From Marinobacter nitratireducens (GTDB lineage Bacteria; Pseudomonadota; Gammaproteobacteria; Pseudomonadales; Oleiphilaceae): a DNA stretch of 64,000 nt. Positions 22,281 through 31,911 of the stretch are shown piece after piece; position 1 is the first letter of the stretch, and every line of letters starts with the position of its first letter. Under the pieces are notes generated by a model. It had not been told where the DNA came from. It did no database searches and saw only the letters and a program-made list of their open reading frames with translations. The position numbers were made by a program, and so were the translations under genes. Where the stretch lies: positions 1 through 64,000 of the forward strand of contig NZ_ANIE01000007.1 in NCBI RefSeq assembly GCF_000708045.1. Reading direction: 5' to 3'.

Positions 22281-23492
22281 ATGCGTCGCGTTGTTATTAC
22301 CGGTATGGGGATCGTCTCCAGCCTGGGAACCAACCAGAAAGAAGTAGCCGAGTCTCTTCGGGACTCCAAACCCGGCATCGGATTCAGTCAGGAAGCCAAG
22401 GACAATGGGCTGCGAAGCCACGTGTGTGGCCAGATTGACCTGAACCTGCCGGAATTGATTGACCGTAAACTCTGGCGCTTCATGTGCCCGGCCTCCGGCT
22501 ATACCTACCTGGCGATGCGCGAAGCCATCGAACAGGCCGGCCTGACCGATGAGCACATCAAGGCTGACACTACGGGTGTTATCTTCGGGCAAGGCGGCGC
22601 CTCCACCGTTGAGCTGCTGGACTCCATCGACACTCACCGCGAAAAAGGCATTCGTCGCGTTGGGCCATATCGCGTGCCCCGCACCATGGGTAGCGCCATT
22701 AACGCGTCCATGGCCACCGGCTTTGGTATTCGTGGCATCAACTACGGCATCACATCCGCCTGCGCCACCAGTGCACACGCCATCGGCCACGCAGCCGACC
22801 TGATTGCCCTGGGGCGTCAGGACGTGATGTTTGCCGGCGGCGGCGAAGACATCCACTGGACTCTCAGCCTGCTGTTTGACGCCATGGGAGCCCTGTCCAC
22901 CAAATACAACGACACACCGGAAGTCGCTTCACGTACCTACGATGCGGACCGCGACGGTTTCGTCATCTCTGGTGGTGGTGGCGTTCTGGCTCTGGAAGCC
23001 CTCGAGCATGCAGAAGCCCGCGGCGCCAACATCATTGCCGAACTGGTCGGCTTTGGTGCGACGTCTGACGGTGCGGACATGGTTGCTCCGAGCGGTGAAG
23101 GCGCCGTGCGCTGCATGAAGCAGGCGATGAAGAATGTGGAGGGTGACATCGGCTACATCAACACTCACGGCACCAGCACTCCGGCCGGTGACGTGACTGA
23201 GCTGAAAGCCCTGAAGGAAACCTTCGGTGACAAGATCCCGCCACTCAGCTCCACCAAGCCGCTGTGTGGCCACGCGCTCGGCGCCGCCGGTGTGCATGAG
23301 GCCATCTACAGTCTGATCATGATGCGCGAAGGCTTTATTGCGCCCTCTGCCAACATTCAGAACCTGGATGAAGGTGCTGAAGGCTATCCGATTGTTCGCG
23401 AACGGATGGACAACCAGGACCTGAATCTGGTGATGAGCAACAGCTTCGGCTTCGGTGGCACCAACGCCACCCTGATCTTCAAGAAAGTCTGA
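22281..23492 (+). CDS. fabB: 3-oxoacyl-[ACP] synthase I
   Basis: 403 residues from the ATG at 22281 (GGAG 10 bases upstream); the longer frame into fabA is a shadow. FabB elongates the cis-3-decenoyl chain made by FabA. The catalytic triad is C161 (TSACATSAH), H296 ([11 protein letters not shown]) and H331 (CGHALGAAG). Last gene of the fabAB operon; its 3' end overlaps the convergent AraC-like gene by 14 bases. Confidence 0.97.
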   Translation: MRRVVITGMGIVSSLGTNQKEVAESLRDSKPGIGFSQEAKDNGLRSHVCGQIDLNLPELIDRKLWRFMCPASGYTYLAMREAIEQAGLTDEHIKADTTGVIFGQGGASTVELLDSIDTHREKGIRRVGPYRVPRTMGSAINASMATGFGIRGINYGITSACATSAHAIGHAADLIALGRQDVMFAGGGEDIHWTLSLLFDAMGALSTKYNDTPEVASRTYDADRDGFVISGGGGVLALEALEHAEARGANIIAELVGFGATSDGADMVAPSGEGAVRCMKQAMKNVEGDIGYINTHGTSTPAGDVTELKALKETFGDKIPPLSSTKPLCGHALGAAGVHEAIYSLIMMREGFIAPSANIQNLDEGAEGYPIVRERMDNQDLNLVMSNSFGFGGTNATLIFKKV

Positions 23493-23835
23493 GCGAACGG
23501 TATTCAGCCGGAGAAGTGCCCATCCAGCGCTTGAACGCCCGGCTGAATGCACTCAACTCGGAAAAGCCAAGCTGTTCGGCAATCTCTACCAGCGGCTTGG
23601 TTTTATCCTGCATATAGGTAAGCGCTTGCTTACGGCGAACGTCCTCCAACAGAGAGGCGAACGTCAGCCCTTCCCGTTTCAGTTTCTTGTGCAGAGTGTA
23701 ACGGCTCATATGTAACTGCGACGCCACCATCTCAACACCGACTTTGCCACGAGTGAGCTGGACACTGATCAATGAACTCACCCTGGCACTCAGGGAAACG
23801 CGAGCGGCCTCAGGCCTCACAGGCTCCGATGCCAT
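23479..23835 (-). CDS. Stand-alone AraC-type DNA-binding protein
   Basis: 118 residues from the ATG at 23835, with a strong GGAGG 8 bases upstream. It consists of the two helix-turn-helix units of the AraC family: [17 protein letters not shown] (near 36-52) and [18 protein letters not shown] (near 84-101), ending GTSPAEYRS. The usual N-terminal ligand-binding domain of about 180 residues is absent; upstream sequence is noncoding and shows no trace of it, so this looks like a natural short form rather than a broken gene. It faces fabB and has a FabR-type box 47 bases upstream, which links it to fatty-acid control by inference. Confidence 0.85.
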   Translation of the reverse strand: MASEPVRPEAARVSLSARVSSLISVQLTRGKVGVEMVASQLHMSRYTLHKKLKREGLTFASLLEDVRRKQALTYMQDKTKPLVEIAEQLGFSELSAFSRAFKRWMGTSPAEYRSLRLS

Positions 23836-23881
23836 GCCAAAACCCTCCTTTCATTTTCTTTTGGCCAGACAAACCATAACA

Positions 23882-23897
23882 GCGTACATATGTTAGC
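23882..23897. promoter_or_regulatory. FabR-type operator upstream of the AraC-like gene
   Basis: GCGTACATATGTTAGC: left arm identical to the perfect site at 10564, 12 of 16 positions in all. Between the AraC-like gene and trhP, 47 bases before the former. Confidence 0.55.
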
Positions 23898-24018
23898 TGA
23901 AGACAATCTATTAGACCTTTGAGCGAGGTCAAGTGCGCGACTCAGCGACTGAGGCACAATTCCCACCCTCTGAATACGGCCCCAGGCCCCACTATCCATA
24001 GAACACCCCGGAGCTGAC

Positions 24019-25329
24019 ATGATTTCCCCGGAATTGCTTGCACCCGCCGGTACCCAGGCGCACCTGGAGACCGCCTTTGCCTATGGCGCAGATGCCGTTT
24101 ATGCCGGACAACCCCGGTACTCCCTGAGAGTAAGAAACAACAGTTTCAAAGACATTGCAGCCCTCGGCGCAGGCATTGAACGGGCTCACACTCTTGGCAA
24201 GCAGTTTTACCTGGTATCCAACATTGCCCCCCACAATACCAAGGTACAGACCTACCTGCGGGACCTGGCGCCAGCGCTGGAAATGAAACCGGATGCCCTG
24301 ATCATGTCAGATCCCGGGCTCATCATGTTGGTCCGTGAAAAATGGCCGGATCAACCAATCCACCTGTCGGTGCAGGCGAATGCAGTCAACTGGGCAACCG
24401 TTGAGTTCTGGCGCCGCCAGGGACTGAGCCGGGTCATCCTGTCCCGGGAGCTGGCCCTCAGCGAAATCCGCGAAATCCGCGAGCGAGTGCCCGGCATGGA
24501 GCTGGAGGTGTTTGTCCACGGCGCTCTGTGCATGGCCTATTCCGGCCGATGCCTGCTCTCCGGCTACATGAATCACCGGGACGCCAACCAGGGCACCTGC
24601 ACCAACGCCTGCCGCTGGAATTACAAGGAAGTACAGCATAGCCACGATCACACTGGCGACCTCATCGCCACCTCTGGCAGTGCTCAGGTCGAAGCCTTCG
24701 AACCTCGGGAAATGCTGCTTGAGGAGCCCAACCGGCCCGGTAGCTTCATACCCGCCTACGAAGATGAGCACGGCACCTATATCATGAACTCAAGGGACCT
24801 GCGGGCTGTCCAGCACGTGGCCGAACTCGCAAAAATCGGCGTTCATTCCCTGAAAATCGAGGGGCGAACCAAAAGCACCTACTACGTGGCCCGAACCACG
24901 CAGGTGTATCGCCGCGCGATCGATAATGCCGTTCAGGGCAAGCCCTTCGATATGGGCCTGATGGATGAACTGGAAGCGCTCTCGAACAGAGGCTACACCG
25001 AGGGCTTTTTGCGACGGCATTTGCCACAGGAGTATCAGACCTACGAGCAAGGCTCTTCTTTCCTTGGCACCCAGCAGGTTGTCGGGGCGATCAGCGATGA
25101 CGACGACCGGTGGCTCACGATCGAAGTAAAGAACCGCTTTGCCCCCGGCGACCCACTCGAACTGGTCACGCCGGCCGGCAACCTGCGCTTCACCGCGCCA
25201 ACGATGGAGAACCTGAACGGCGGCTCCCTGGATTGCGCGCCAGGCAGTGGCTATACCGTTCGCATACCCCGCCCGGAAAACATGCCGGATCGCCTGGACC
25301 ACAGCTATCTGACCCGAATCCTGTCCTGA
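24019..25329 (+). CDS. trhP: U32 family tRNA hydroxylation protein (YegQ/TrhP)
   Basis: 436 residues, a little shorter than E. coli YegQ. The start PELLAPAGTQAHLETAFAYG and GADAVYAG are the U32 opening; the signature VFVHGALCMAYSGRCLLSG (near 168-186) plus QGTCTNACRW (near 194-203) gives the four conserved cysteines, and KIEGRTKSTYYV (near 281-292) follows. YegQ/TrhP acts in prephenate-dependent 5-hydroxyuridine formation at the tRNA wobble base and binds an iron-sulfur cluster. Older annotation as a protease is probably wrong for this subgroup. Monocistronic as far as seen. Confidence 0.9.
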   Translation: MISPELLAPAGTQAHLETAFAYGADAVYAGQPRYSLRVRNNSFKDIAALGAGIERAHTLGKQFYLVSNIAPHNTKVQTYLRDLAPALEMKPDALIMSDPGLIMLVREKWPDQPIHLSVQANAVNWATVEFWRRQGLSRVILSRELALSEIREIRERVPGMELEVFVHGALCMAYSGRCLLSGYMNHRDANQGTCTNACRWNYKEVQHSHDHTGDLIATSGSAQVEAFEPREMLLEEPNRPGSFIPAYEDEHGTYIMNSRDLRAVQHVAELAKIGVHSLKIEGRTKSTYYVARTTQVYRRAIDNAVQGKPFDMGLMDELEALSNRGYTEGFLRRHLPQEYQTYEQGSSFLGTQQVVGAISDDDDRWLTIEVKNRFAPGDPLELVTPAGNLRFTAPTMENLNGGSLDCAPGSGYTVRIPRPENMPDRLDHSYLTRILS

Positions 25330-25421
25330 CCGGTGACCACAAAGGGCATTTGAGAGTTTGCGCAACAAAGTCCGACTCCTTGTCGGCTACCCTGATTCGA
25401 CACTTGAACAGGAGTCCCGGT

Positions 25422-25871
25422 ATGAGCCTCCAGGCCAGGATATTGGCAAGCGCTTTATTGCTATTCCCATCATCCGTCGCATTGGCTGCCGATACGCTGG
25501 CCGATCGAGCAGAGATCGACAGCAAAACCGCCGCCTTCATGGCGACGGCCCAAAAGGGCAAGATTGAAAACGCCTACCAGTCCCTGGAACCCTTCCTGGG
25601 CGTGGACGCCGCGCCCTATCAGAGTTCAGCCAAGGAGGCCGCCAGCTACTTTACCCGCGTAATTGAGAGTGTTGGCCACCCCATTGGCACGGCCCATGTA
25701 AAAACGGAAGTCATTGGTGAGCACTTCACCCGCCAGACCTGGCTGCAGAAGTTTGAGGCCGCAGCCATTGCCTGGCGCTTCACCTACTACCAGCCAGACT
25801 CAAACGGCTGGAAGCTCGTCGGCGTCAGCTACTCCACCGAATTGGAGTCGCTCTACCAGACCGCAGATTAG
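25422..25871 (+). CDS. Small secreted protein of unknown function
   Basis: 149 residues from the ATG at 25422, with GGAG 8 bases upstream. A signal peptide of about 24 residues ends in VALA before ADTLADRA. The mature protein has a regular helical first half and a YYQPDSNGWKLVGVSYS stretch typical of small NTF2-like or DUF4019-like periplasmic proteins, but no firm family. Separate transcription from trhP is likely given a 92-base gap. Confidence 0.8.
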   Translation: MSLQARILASALLLFPSSVALAADTLADRAEIDSKTAAFMATAQKGKIENAYQSLEPFLGVDAAPYQSSAKEAASYFTRVIESVGHPIGTAHVKTEVIGEHFTRQTWLQKFEAAAIAWRFTYYQPDSNGWKLVGVSYSTELESLYQTAD

Positions 25872-25967
25872 CCATTGGTCAAAAAACGGCCTTTTCCTTT
25901 CCGCTAGGGGCGCCAGCCTTGGTGCCCGACACCGTGATTACGGTATAATCCCTACACAACCAATTTA

Positions 25968-25992
25968 ATACCTGACTATTTTACTCTGGTAT
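25968..25992 (+). promoter_or_regulatory. Type-1 IscR binding site of the suf operon
   Basis: A 25-base inverted-repeat element with ends ATAC...GTAT and core halves CTGACTAT and TTACTCTG agrees with the E. coli type-1 IscR consensus at 23 of 25 positions by my alignment. It covers the predicted -35. Holo-IscR would repress suf when iron-sulfur clusters are plentiful. Confidence 0.75.
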
Positions 25993-26000
25993 TGTATAAT
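25972..26000 (+). promoter_or_regulatory. suf operon promoter
   Basis: CTGACT (25972-25977), 17-base spacer, TATAAT (25995-26000). About 125 bases before the sufB start. Confidence 0.75.
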
Positions 26001-26124
26001 CGCTCGCCAGAAGCAGCGGTACCACCGCAACACCCTAATCAAAACATTCGATCGGGAGCCCGCAACTGGCTTCCGACACACCAAGGGCCCCCGGCCCGCG
26101 ATGAGAGAATACGGAGCGACGATC

Positions 26125-27573
26125 ATGGCGACCACCGATAAAGAGGTGAACGAGCTGATCAAACGGGAATACGAGCACGGTTTCGTGACCGAAATCGAAG
26201 CCGAAACGTTCGAACCCGGTCTGAATGAAGATGTCATTGCCCGCCTTTCCGCGATCAAAAATGAGCCGAAATGGATGCTGGAATGGCGCCTGAAAGCCTA
26301 TCGTCGCTGGCTCGAAATGGATGAGCCGGATTGGGCGCATGTGGGTTACCCGAAGATCGACTACAACTCGATCTCCTACTACTCAGCCCCGAAGCGCAAA
26401 GAGGACATGCCGCAAAGCCTGGATGAAGTCGATCCGGAACTGCTGAAAACCTATGAGAAGCTCGGCATTCCTCTCCACGAGCGGGAGAAGCTGGCGGGTG
26501 TCGCCGTAGACGCGGTGTTCGACTCCGTTTCGGTGGCTACCACCTTCAAAGAGCCGCTGGCCAAAGCCGGTGTCATTTTCTGCTCGATTTCCGAAGCGAT
26601 CCGGGACTACCCCGAGCTGGTACAGAAGTACCTGGGCAGCGTAGTACCTGCCGGCGACAACTTCTTCGCCGGCCTGAACTCGGCGGTCTTCTCTGACGGC
26701 ACCTTCGTGTATGTGCCTAAGGGCGTACGCTGTCCCATGGAGCTGTCCACCTATTTCCGGATCAATGCCGCCAACACAGGCCAGTTCGAACGGACACTTA
26801 TTGTCGCCGACGAAGGCAGCTACGTGAGCTACCTGGAAGGTTGTACCGCACCGATGCGCGACGAAAACCAGCTGCACGCGGCTGTCGTGGAACTGGTGGC
26901 ACTGGACGATGCCCAGATCAAGTACTCCACGGTACAGAACTGGTACCCGGGTGATGAGAACGGCAAAGGCGGCATCTACAACTTCGTCACCAAACGCGGT
27001 GCCTGCATCGGCAAAAACTCCAAGATTTCCTGGACCCAGGTCGAGACCGGATCCGCGGTTACCTGGAAGTACCCCAGCTGTGTCCTGCGCGGCGAAAACA
27101 GCGTCGGCGAGTTCTACTCTGTGGCACTGACTCACAACTACCAGCAGGCCGATACCGGCACCAAGATGATTCACATGGGGAAAAACACCCGTAGCACGAT
27201 CATCTCCAAAGGTATCTCCGCCGGTAAGAGCTCCAACGCCTATCGTGGCCTGGTGAAATTCGGCCCGGGGGCCGAAGGTGCGCGGAACTTTACCCAGTGC
27301 GACTCGCTGCTGATCGGAGATCGCTGCGGCGCCCACACCTTCCCGTACATCGAGAGCAAGAACAAATCGGCCATCGTGGAACACGAAGCCACCACCTCCA
27401 AGGTCAGCGACGAACAGATGTTCCTGTGTCGTCAGCGTGGTATCGACCCGGAACAGGCGGTGTCCATGATCGTGAACGGCTTCTGCAAGGAAGTGTTCAA
27501 GGAACTGCCGATGGAGTTCGCGGTAGAAGCGGGCAAGCTCCTGGAAGTCAGCCTTGAAGGCTCCGTGGGCTAA
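26125..27573 (+). CDS. sufB: Fe-S cluster scaffold subunit SufB
   Basis: 482 residues from the ATG at 26125 (GGAG 9 bases upstream); the in-frame ATG at 26101 has no ribosome site. SufB is the scaffold core of SufBC2D on which new clusters are built. Conserved parts include [16 protein letters not shown] (near 190-205), YLEGCTAP (near 237) and the C-terminal [18 protein letters not shown] (near 409-426) with its His and Glu. First gene of the suf operon under an IscR-type site; there is no iscR in front of it. Confidence 0.97.
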   Translation: MATTDKEVNELIKREYEHGFVTEIEAETFEPGLNEDVIARLSAIKNEPKWMLEWRLKAYRRWLEMDEPDWAHVGYPKIDYNSISYYSAPKRKEDMPQSLDEVDPELLKTYEKLGIPLHEREKLAGVAVDAVFDSVSVATTFKEPLAKAGVIFCSISEAIRDYPELVQKYLGSVVPAGDNFFAGLNSAVFSDGTFVYVPKGVRCPMELSTYFRINAANTGQFERTLIVADEGSYVSYLEGCTAPMRDENQLHAAVVELVALDDAQIKYSTVQNWYPGDENGKGGIYNFVTKRGACIGKNSKISWTQVETGSAVTWKYPSCVLRGENSVGEFYSVALTHNYQQADTGTKMIHMGKNTRSTIISKGISAGKSSNAYRGLVKFGPGAEGARNFTQCDSLLIGDRCGAHTFPYIESKNKSAIVEHEATTSKVSDEQMFLCRQRGIDPEQAVSMIVNGFCKEVFKELPMEFAVEAGKLLEVSLEGSVG

Positions 27574-27633
27574 CCAGAGCCGGCGCTACTGGCAACGAAT
27601 TCATACAGATTCAGAGATAGAGAGAAGCAACAA

Positions 27634-28407
27634 ATGCTGAGCATCAAGAACCTGCACGCCTCTGTTGAGGGCAAAGAGATCCTCAAAGGTATCAATCTGG
27701 ACGTAAAGGCCGGGGAAGTTCACGCCATCATGGGCCCGAACGGCTCGGGAAAGAGTACCCTGTCCCAGGTGCTGGCAGGCAACGAGGCATTTGACGTTAC
27801 CGACGGCTCGATCACCCTGAACGGCGAAAACCTTCTGGAACTTGAAACCGAAGAGCGCGCCCGGGAGGGCATCTTCCTGGCTTTTCAGTACCCCGTCGAA
27901 ATCCCCGGCGTCAGCAACCTGCAATTTCTCCGCACGGCGGTGAATGCCATGCGCACCCACAAGGGTGAAGAGGAAATGAATGCGGCTGAGTTCATGAAGC
28001 TGGCCAAGGAAGTCTCCAAACAGGTCGACCTTGATCCGTCCTTCCTCAAGCGGGGCGTCAACGAAGGCTTCTCCGGCGGTGAGAAAAAGCGTAACGAAAT
28101 CATGCAGGCACTTCTGCTGCAACCGCAGCTGGCCATTCTGGATGAAACCGATTCCGGCCTGGACATCGATGCCCTTAAAGTTGTCTCCGACGGCGTGAAC
28201 GCCCTGCGCTCCGACGATCGAGCCATCCTGATGGTCACGCACTACCAGCGTCTGCTGAACCACATCGTGCCGGACTATGTGCACGTGTTGGCTGGTGGCA
28301 AGATCATCAAATCCGGCGGTCGTGAGCTGGCGCTTGAGCTGGAAGAGAAGGGCTATGGCTGGCTTGGCATCAAGGACGAAGACGCCGCCACGGACGCAGC
28401 CAACTAA
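27634..28407 (+). CDS. sufC: Fe-S assembly ATPase SufC
   Basis: 257 residues, ABC-type ATPase without membrane domain. Walker A GPNGSGKST at residues 34-42, Q-loop FAFQYP-type segment near 87, signature FSGGEKKRNEI (near 148-158) and Walker B LAILDETDSGLD (near 168-179). It drives conformational change of SufB-SufD. Lies 60 bases after sufB and 12 before sufD. Confidence 0.97.
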   Translation: MLSIKNLHASVEGKEILKGINLDVKAGEVHAIMGPNGSGKSTLSQVLAGNEAFDVTDGSITLNGENLLELETEERAREGIFLAFQYPVEIPGVSNLQFLRTAVNAMRTHKGEEEMNAAEFMKLAKEVSKQVDLDPSFLKRGVNEGFSGGEKKRNEIMQALLLQPQLAILDETDSGLDIDALKVVSDGVNALRSDDRAILMVTHYQRLLNHIVPDYVHVLAGGKIIKSGGRELALELEEKGYGWLGIKDEDAATDAAN

Positions 28408-28419
28408 GGAGGTCGCGGA

Positions 28420-29706
28420 ATGAAAGCAGCACCCACTCTTCCTGCCGCGTTTCTCCACCCGGCCGGCCAGTCCCTGCCCCAGCCATTGCTGGAGCTGCGC
28501 AAGCAGCGGGGCACTGCCCTCGTGGACATGCCCCTGCCGACCCGGAAAACGGAAAACTGGAAGTACTCCAGCAAGTACCTGAAGCTGACCGACGATATGG
28601 GCATATCCCTGCCCGCGGACGAAAAAACCGGCAGCAGCCTGGCAGTTCCCGGCTACAAGGTCGCATTCCTTAACGGCGTCATGCTTCCCGAAGCCAGCGA
28701 GTATCCGGACCTCGAAGGAATCCGGATCCAGAGTTTCGGCGATCTCGACGATGACGAGGCTGCCCGCCTGGCGGAGCGACTGGACAGTAATCTCGACGGC
28801 AAAGCCGTGCAGCTTGCACAGCTGAACTCGGCCCGATTCGAAGACGGCCTGTTCATCAGCCTTGCCCCCGAAGCCGTCCTGGACCAGCCTCTGCACATCG
28901 TGCACGAGGTAACTGCGGATGCCAGTGGCTCTGCATTTCCGCGCATCTATGTGGACGCGGGCCGGCACAGCCAACTAACTCTGGTTGAAGAGTACATTTC
29001 CAGCGGTACAGCTGCGGTCCTGGTCAACACCGTTACCGAGGTTGAAGTCGCGGAAGGCGCTAGTGTCACCAGCATCCGCCTGAACATGGAAGGCGAGAAT
29101 GTGCAGCACGTCGGCGCAACCGGTGTGCGCCAGCAACGCAGCTCCCGTTTTGAAAGCCATACCGTTGGCTTCGGCGGCCCTCTGCGCCGCCACGACCTTC
29201 AGGTCCGCCTGGAAGGCGAAGGAGCAGAGTGCAAGCTCAATGGCGTGGTAGTTACCCAGGGTAAGCAGCACTACGACAACCACACCACCATTGAGCACAT
29301 AGCTGCTCACTGCAACAGCGAAGAGACCTATCGCAACATTGCCGCGGATCAGTCCCATGCAGTGTTCAACGGTCGCATTCATATCCATCAGGATGCGCAG
29401 AAGTCCAATGCGGATATGAACAACAAGAACCTGCTACTGTCTAACGGTGCAGAAATCGACACCAAGCCCGAGCTGGAAATCTACGCCGACGACGTCAAAT
29501 GCGCCCACGGCGCCACCATTGGCCAGCTGGACGAAACCTCCGTGTTCTATCTGGTTTCCCGGGGCATCGGTCGTCGTCAGGCTAACGTATTGCTGACTAT
29601 GGCATTTATCAACGAACTGGTTGATCAAATTCCGGTAGAGTCGGTGCGGGAAACTGCCCACACTCGCCTGAACCAGTTTTTCGATCAGACCTTCGAGGAG
29701 GCGTAA
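28420..29706 (+). CDS. sufD: Fe-S assembly protein SufD
   Basis: 428 residues. Early TRKTENWKYSS (near 42-52) is the SufD hallmark, and the C-terminal core (AHCNSEETYRNIAAD, near 290-304, and KPELEIYADDVKCAHGATIG, near 350-369) is the right-handed beta-helix shared with SufB, including the Cys and His involved in cluster assembly and iron entry. Ribosome site AGGAGGTCGCGG precedes the start. Third gene of the operon. Confidence 0.96.
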   Translation: MKAAPTLPAAFLHPAGQSLPQPLLELRKQRGTALVDMPLPTRKTENWKYSSKYLKLTDDMGISLPADEKTGSSLAVPGYKVAFLNGVMLPEASEYPDLEGIRIQSFGDLDDDEAARLAERLDSNLDGKAVQLAQLNSARFEDGLFISLAPEAVLDQPLHIVHEVTADASGSAFPRIYVDAGRHSQLTLVEEYISSGTAAVLVNTVTEVEVAEGASVTSIRLNMEGENVQHVGATGVRQQRSSRFESHTVGFGGPLRRHDLQVRLEGEGAECKLNGVVVTQGKQHYDNHTTIEHIAAHCNSEETYRNIAADQSHAVFNGRIHIHQDAQKSNADMNNKNLLLSNGAEIDTKPELEIYADDVKCAHGATIGQLDETSVFYLVSRGIGRRQANVLLTMAFINELVDQIPVESVRETAHTRLNQFFDQTFEEA

Positions 29707-29713
29707 GTCAGTC

Positions 29714-30967
29714 ATGACGGATCTGTCCGTGGCAAACACCGCCAACCAGCCGGCATTTGATGTAGACAGCATCCGCCGCGATTTCCCGATCCTCTCTCAG
29801 CAGGTGAACGGGAAGCCGCTGGTCTATCTGGACAATGGCGCCTCAGCCCAAAAGCCGGCTGCGGTGCTGGATGCCATGGATCGCTACTACCGCGAAATGC
29901 ACTCCAATGTGCACCGGGGCGCCCATACCCTCGGCGATCGTGCTACTGCCGCGTTTGAAGGTGCCAGAGAAACTGTTCGCAGCTTCCTTAACGCGGAAAG
30001 CACCCGCGAAATCATCTGGACCCGGGGTACCACCGAAGCCATCAACCTGGTGGCCAACGGACTGGCTCCAAGGCTGCGGGCAGGTGATGAAATTCTCGTC
30101 ACCCACATGGAGCACCATGCCAACATCGTGCCCTGGCAAATGGTGGCGGAACGCACCGGCGCGAAGGTAGTTCCCATTCAGGTCACGCCTGCCGGCGAAC
30201 TGGATCTGGATTCGTTCCACAGCCTCCTGAATGACCGCACCAGAGTCCTGGCACTGACCCACGTATCCAATGTGCTTGGTACCGTTAACCCGGTGATGGA
30301 GCTGGTTGGCGAGGCGAAGAAACGCGGCGTTCTGACGCTGCTCGACGGTGCGCAGGCAGTGCCTCACTACCAGCCGGACGTACAGGCTCTGGACTGCGAT
30401 TTTTACGTGTTTTCATCCCACAAGCTATTCGGCCCAACCGGCATCGGCGTGCTGTACGGCAAAGCTGAGCTGCTGGAGGCAATGCCTCCCTATCAGGGCG
30501 GTGGCGAGATGATTGAGCGCGTCTCGTTCGAACGCACCACCTGGAATGTTCTGCCGTACAAATTCGAAGCCGGTACACCGGCGATTGCCGAAGCCGTCGG
30601 CCTTGGCGCCGCCATTGATTATCTGGGCCGCCTCGACCGGCAGGCGATGGAGGCCGCAGAGTCCGCTCTGCTGGCGCGCGCTAACGACTTGGTAGCAACG
30701 GTTCCGGGCATGGAGATCATCGGTACTGCGGCGAAGAAAGTGCCCGTCATGTCCTTCAAGATCGCCGGACTGCATCCCAGCGATATCGGTACTCTGCTCG
30801 ACCAGCAGGGCATCGCCATCCGGACCGGCCACCACTGCGCCATGCCGCTGATGGATTTCTACGGAGTTCCCGGTACAGCCCGGGCTTCCTTTGCGTTTTA
30901 CAATACGCTGGACGAGGTGGAGCAATTGTTTACCGCCCTTCAGAAAATCCAGCGACTGTTTGCCTGA
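29714..30967 (+). CDS. sufS: Cysteine desulfurase SufS
   Basis: 417 residues, class II PLP-dependent desulfurase. The PLP lysine is K237 (SSHKLFGPTG) and the persulfide cysteine is C375 (RTGHHCAMPLM). Its sulfur would pass to SufE, encoded at the end of the same operon. Starts 7 bases after sufD. An N-terminal tail of about 20 residues precedes the conserved RRDFPIL. Confidence 0.97.
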   Translation: MTDLSVANTANQPAFDVDSIRRDFPILSQQVNGKPLVYLDNGASAQKPAAVLDAMDRYYREMHSNVHRGAHTLGDRATAAFEGARETVRSFLNAESTREIIWTRGTTEAINLVANGLAPRLRAGDEILVTHMEHHANIVPWQMVAERTGAKVVPIQVTPAGELDLDSFHSLLNDRTRVLALTHVSNVLGTVNPVMELVGEAKKRGVLTLLDGAQAVPHYQPDVQALDCDFYVFSSHKLFGPTGIGVLYGKAELLEAMPPYQGGGEMIERVSFERTTWNVLPYKFEAGTPAIAEAVGLGAAIDYLGRLDRQAMEAAESALLARANDLVATVPGMEIIGTAAKKVPVMSFKIAGLHPSDIGTLLDQQGIAIRTGHHCAMPLMDFYGVPGTARASFAFYNTLDEVEQLFTALQKIQRLFA

Positions 30968-30980
30968 TGGAGGTGGAATC

Positions 30981-31337
30981 ATGACAGCAGAAGTCTTCAC
31001 CCCAAACGATGTGACCGTGACCATGACGCCCACGGCGGTCCGGCACGTCCGAAAGCAGCTGGACAAAAAGCCGGAGGCCAAGGGCATCCGGCTTGCCATT
31101 ACCCGTAGCGGGTGCTCCGGCTTCAAGTACGAAACCCAGTGGGTGGAAGAATCGGCTGGCGACGACCGTGTGTTTCACATCGACGGTGTCGACGTCTTCG
31201 TTAAAGAAGAACACCTGCCGATGGTCAATGGCATTGAGATCGATTTTGTCACCGAGGGTGTGAACTCCCTCTTCCGTTTCCGCAACCCCAATGCGACAGC
31301 AGAATGTGGGTGCGGCGAAAGCTTTACCATAGCCTGA
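30981..31337 (+). CDS. sufA: A-type Fe-S carrier protein SufA
   Basis: 118 residues from the ATG at 30981 (GGAGG 7 bases upstream). HesB/IscA family: cysteines C45 (SGCSGFKY), C109 and C111 (AECGCGESF) at the usual spacing. It carries clusters from SufBCD to target proteins. Operon position supports SufA rather than IscA or ErpA. Confidence 0.93.
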   Translation: MTAEVFTPNDVTVTMTPTAVRHVRKQLDKKPEAKGIRLAITRSGCSGFKYETQWVEESAGDDRVFHIDGVDVFVKEEHLPMVNGIEIDFVTEGVNSLFRFRNPNATAECGCGESFTIA

Positions 31338-31368
31338 TACACCAGACGACAGCGAGGCCAGCTTGGGC

Positions 31369-31911
31369 ATGCAAGAACGGGAAGTGGTTCTGACCAAACG
31401 TGAGGTGGAAGCCCGCCTGGTACCTGCCGGAACCGAAATCATGATTCCGGCCGATACATTTGTGACCATCACACAATCGCTTGGTGGCACCTTCACCGTG
31501 GCCGTCAACGGCAACCTGGCCCGCATTGAAGGCCATGATGCAGATGCCCTCGGCAAACAGCCACTGGAAAGCAGTTTCGAGACACCGGAAGACGGCACCG
31601 TCAACGAGAACCAGGTCTGGGAAGCCCTGCGCAACTGCTACGACCCGGAAATTCCGGTCAACGTTGTGGACCTGGGACTGATCTACGAGTGCAAGATTGA
31701 GAACGGCACCGAGGATGGCAACCACGTCTACATCCAGATGACCCTGACGGCCGCCGGTTGCGGCATGGGCCCGGTTATCTGTGACGACGTGAAGCGAAAG
31801 GTCGAGCATGTGCCCAACGTGGACAAGGTCACGGTCGATCTGACCTTCGATCCACCCTGGAGCAATGATATGCTCACCGACGAAGCCAAGCTCGAACTGG
31901 GAATGCTTTGA
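31369..31911 (+). CDS. sufT: Fe-S maturation protein SufT
   Basis: 180 residues from the ATG at 31369; a TTG two codons upstream (31363) has better spacing from GAGG and is possible. The N-terminal 75 residues are specific to long SufT proteins; the rest is a MIP18/DUF59 domain with CYDPEIPVNVVDLGLIYE (near 88-105) and LTAAGCGMGPVI (near 125-136) carrying the conserved Cys. SufT helps mature Fe-S proteins, particularly under high demand. Overlaps sufE by one base. Confidence 0.93.
   Translation: MQEREVVLTKREVEARLVPAGTEIMIPADTFVTITQSLGGTFTVAVNGNLARIEGHDADALGKQPLESSFETPEDGTVNENQVWEALRNCYDPEIPVNVVDLGLIYECKIENGTEDGNHVYIQMTLTAAGCGMGPVICDDVKRKVEHVPNVDKVTVDLTFDPPWSNDMLTDEAKLELGML

Noticed and set aside
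26383..27384. 333-codon - strand frame within sufB
   Set aside because: Antisense shadow of sufB with typical Gly/Val/His shadow composition.
27601..28974. 457-codon - strand frame across sufC and sufD
   Set aside because: Antisense shadow of sufC/sufD; no family resemblance and it crosses two real genes.
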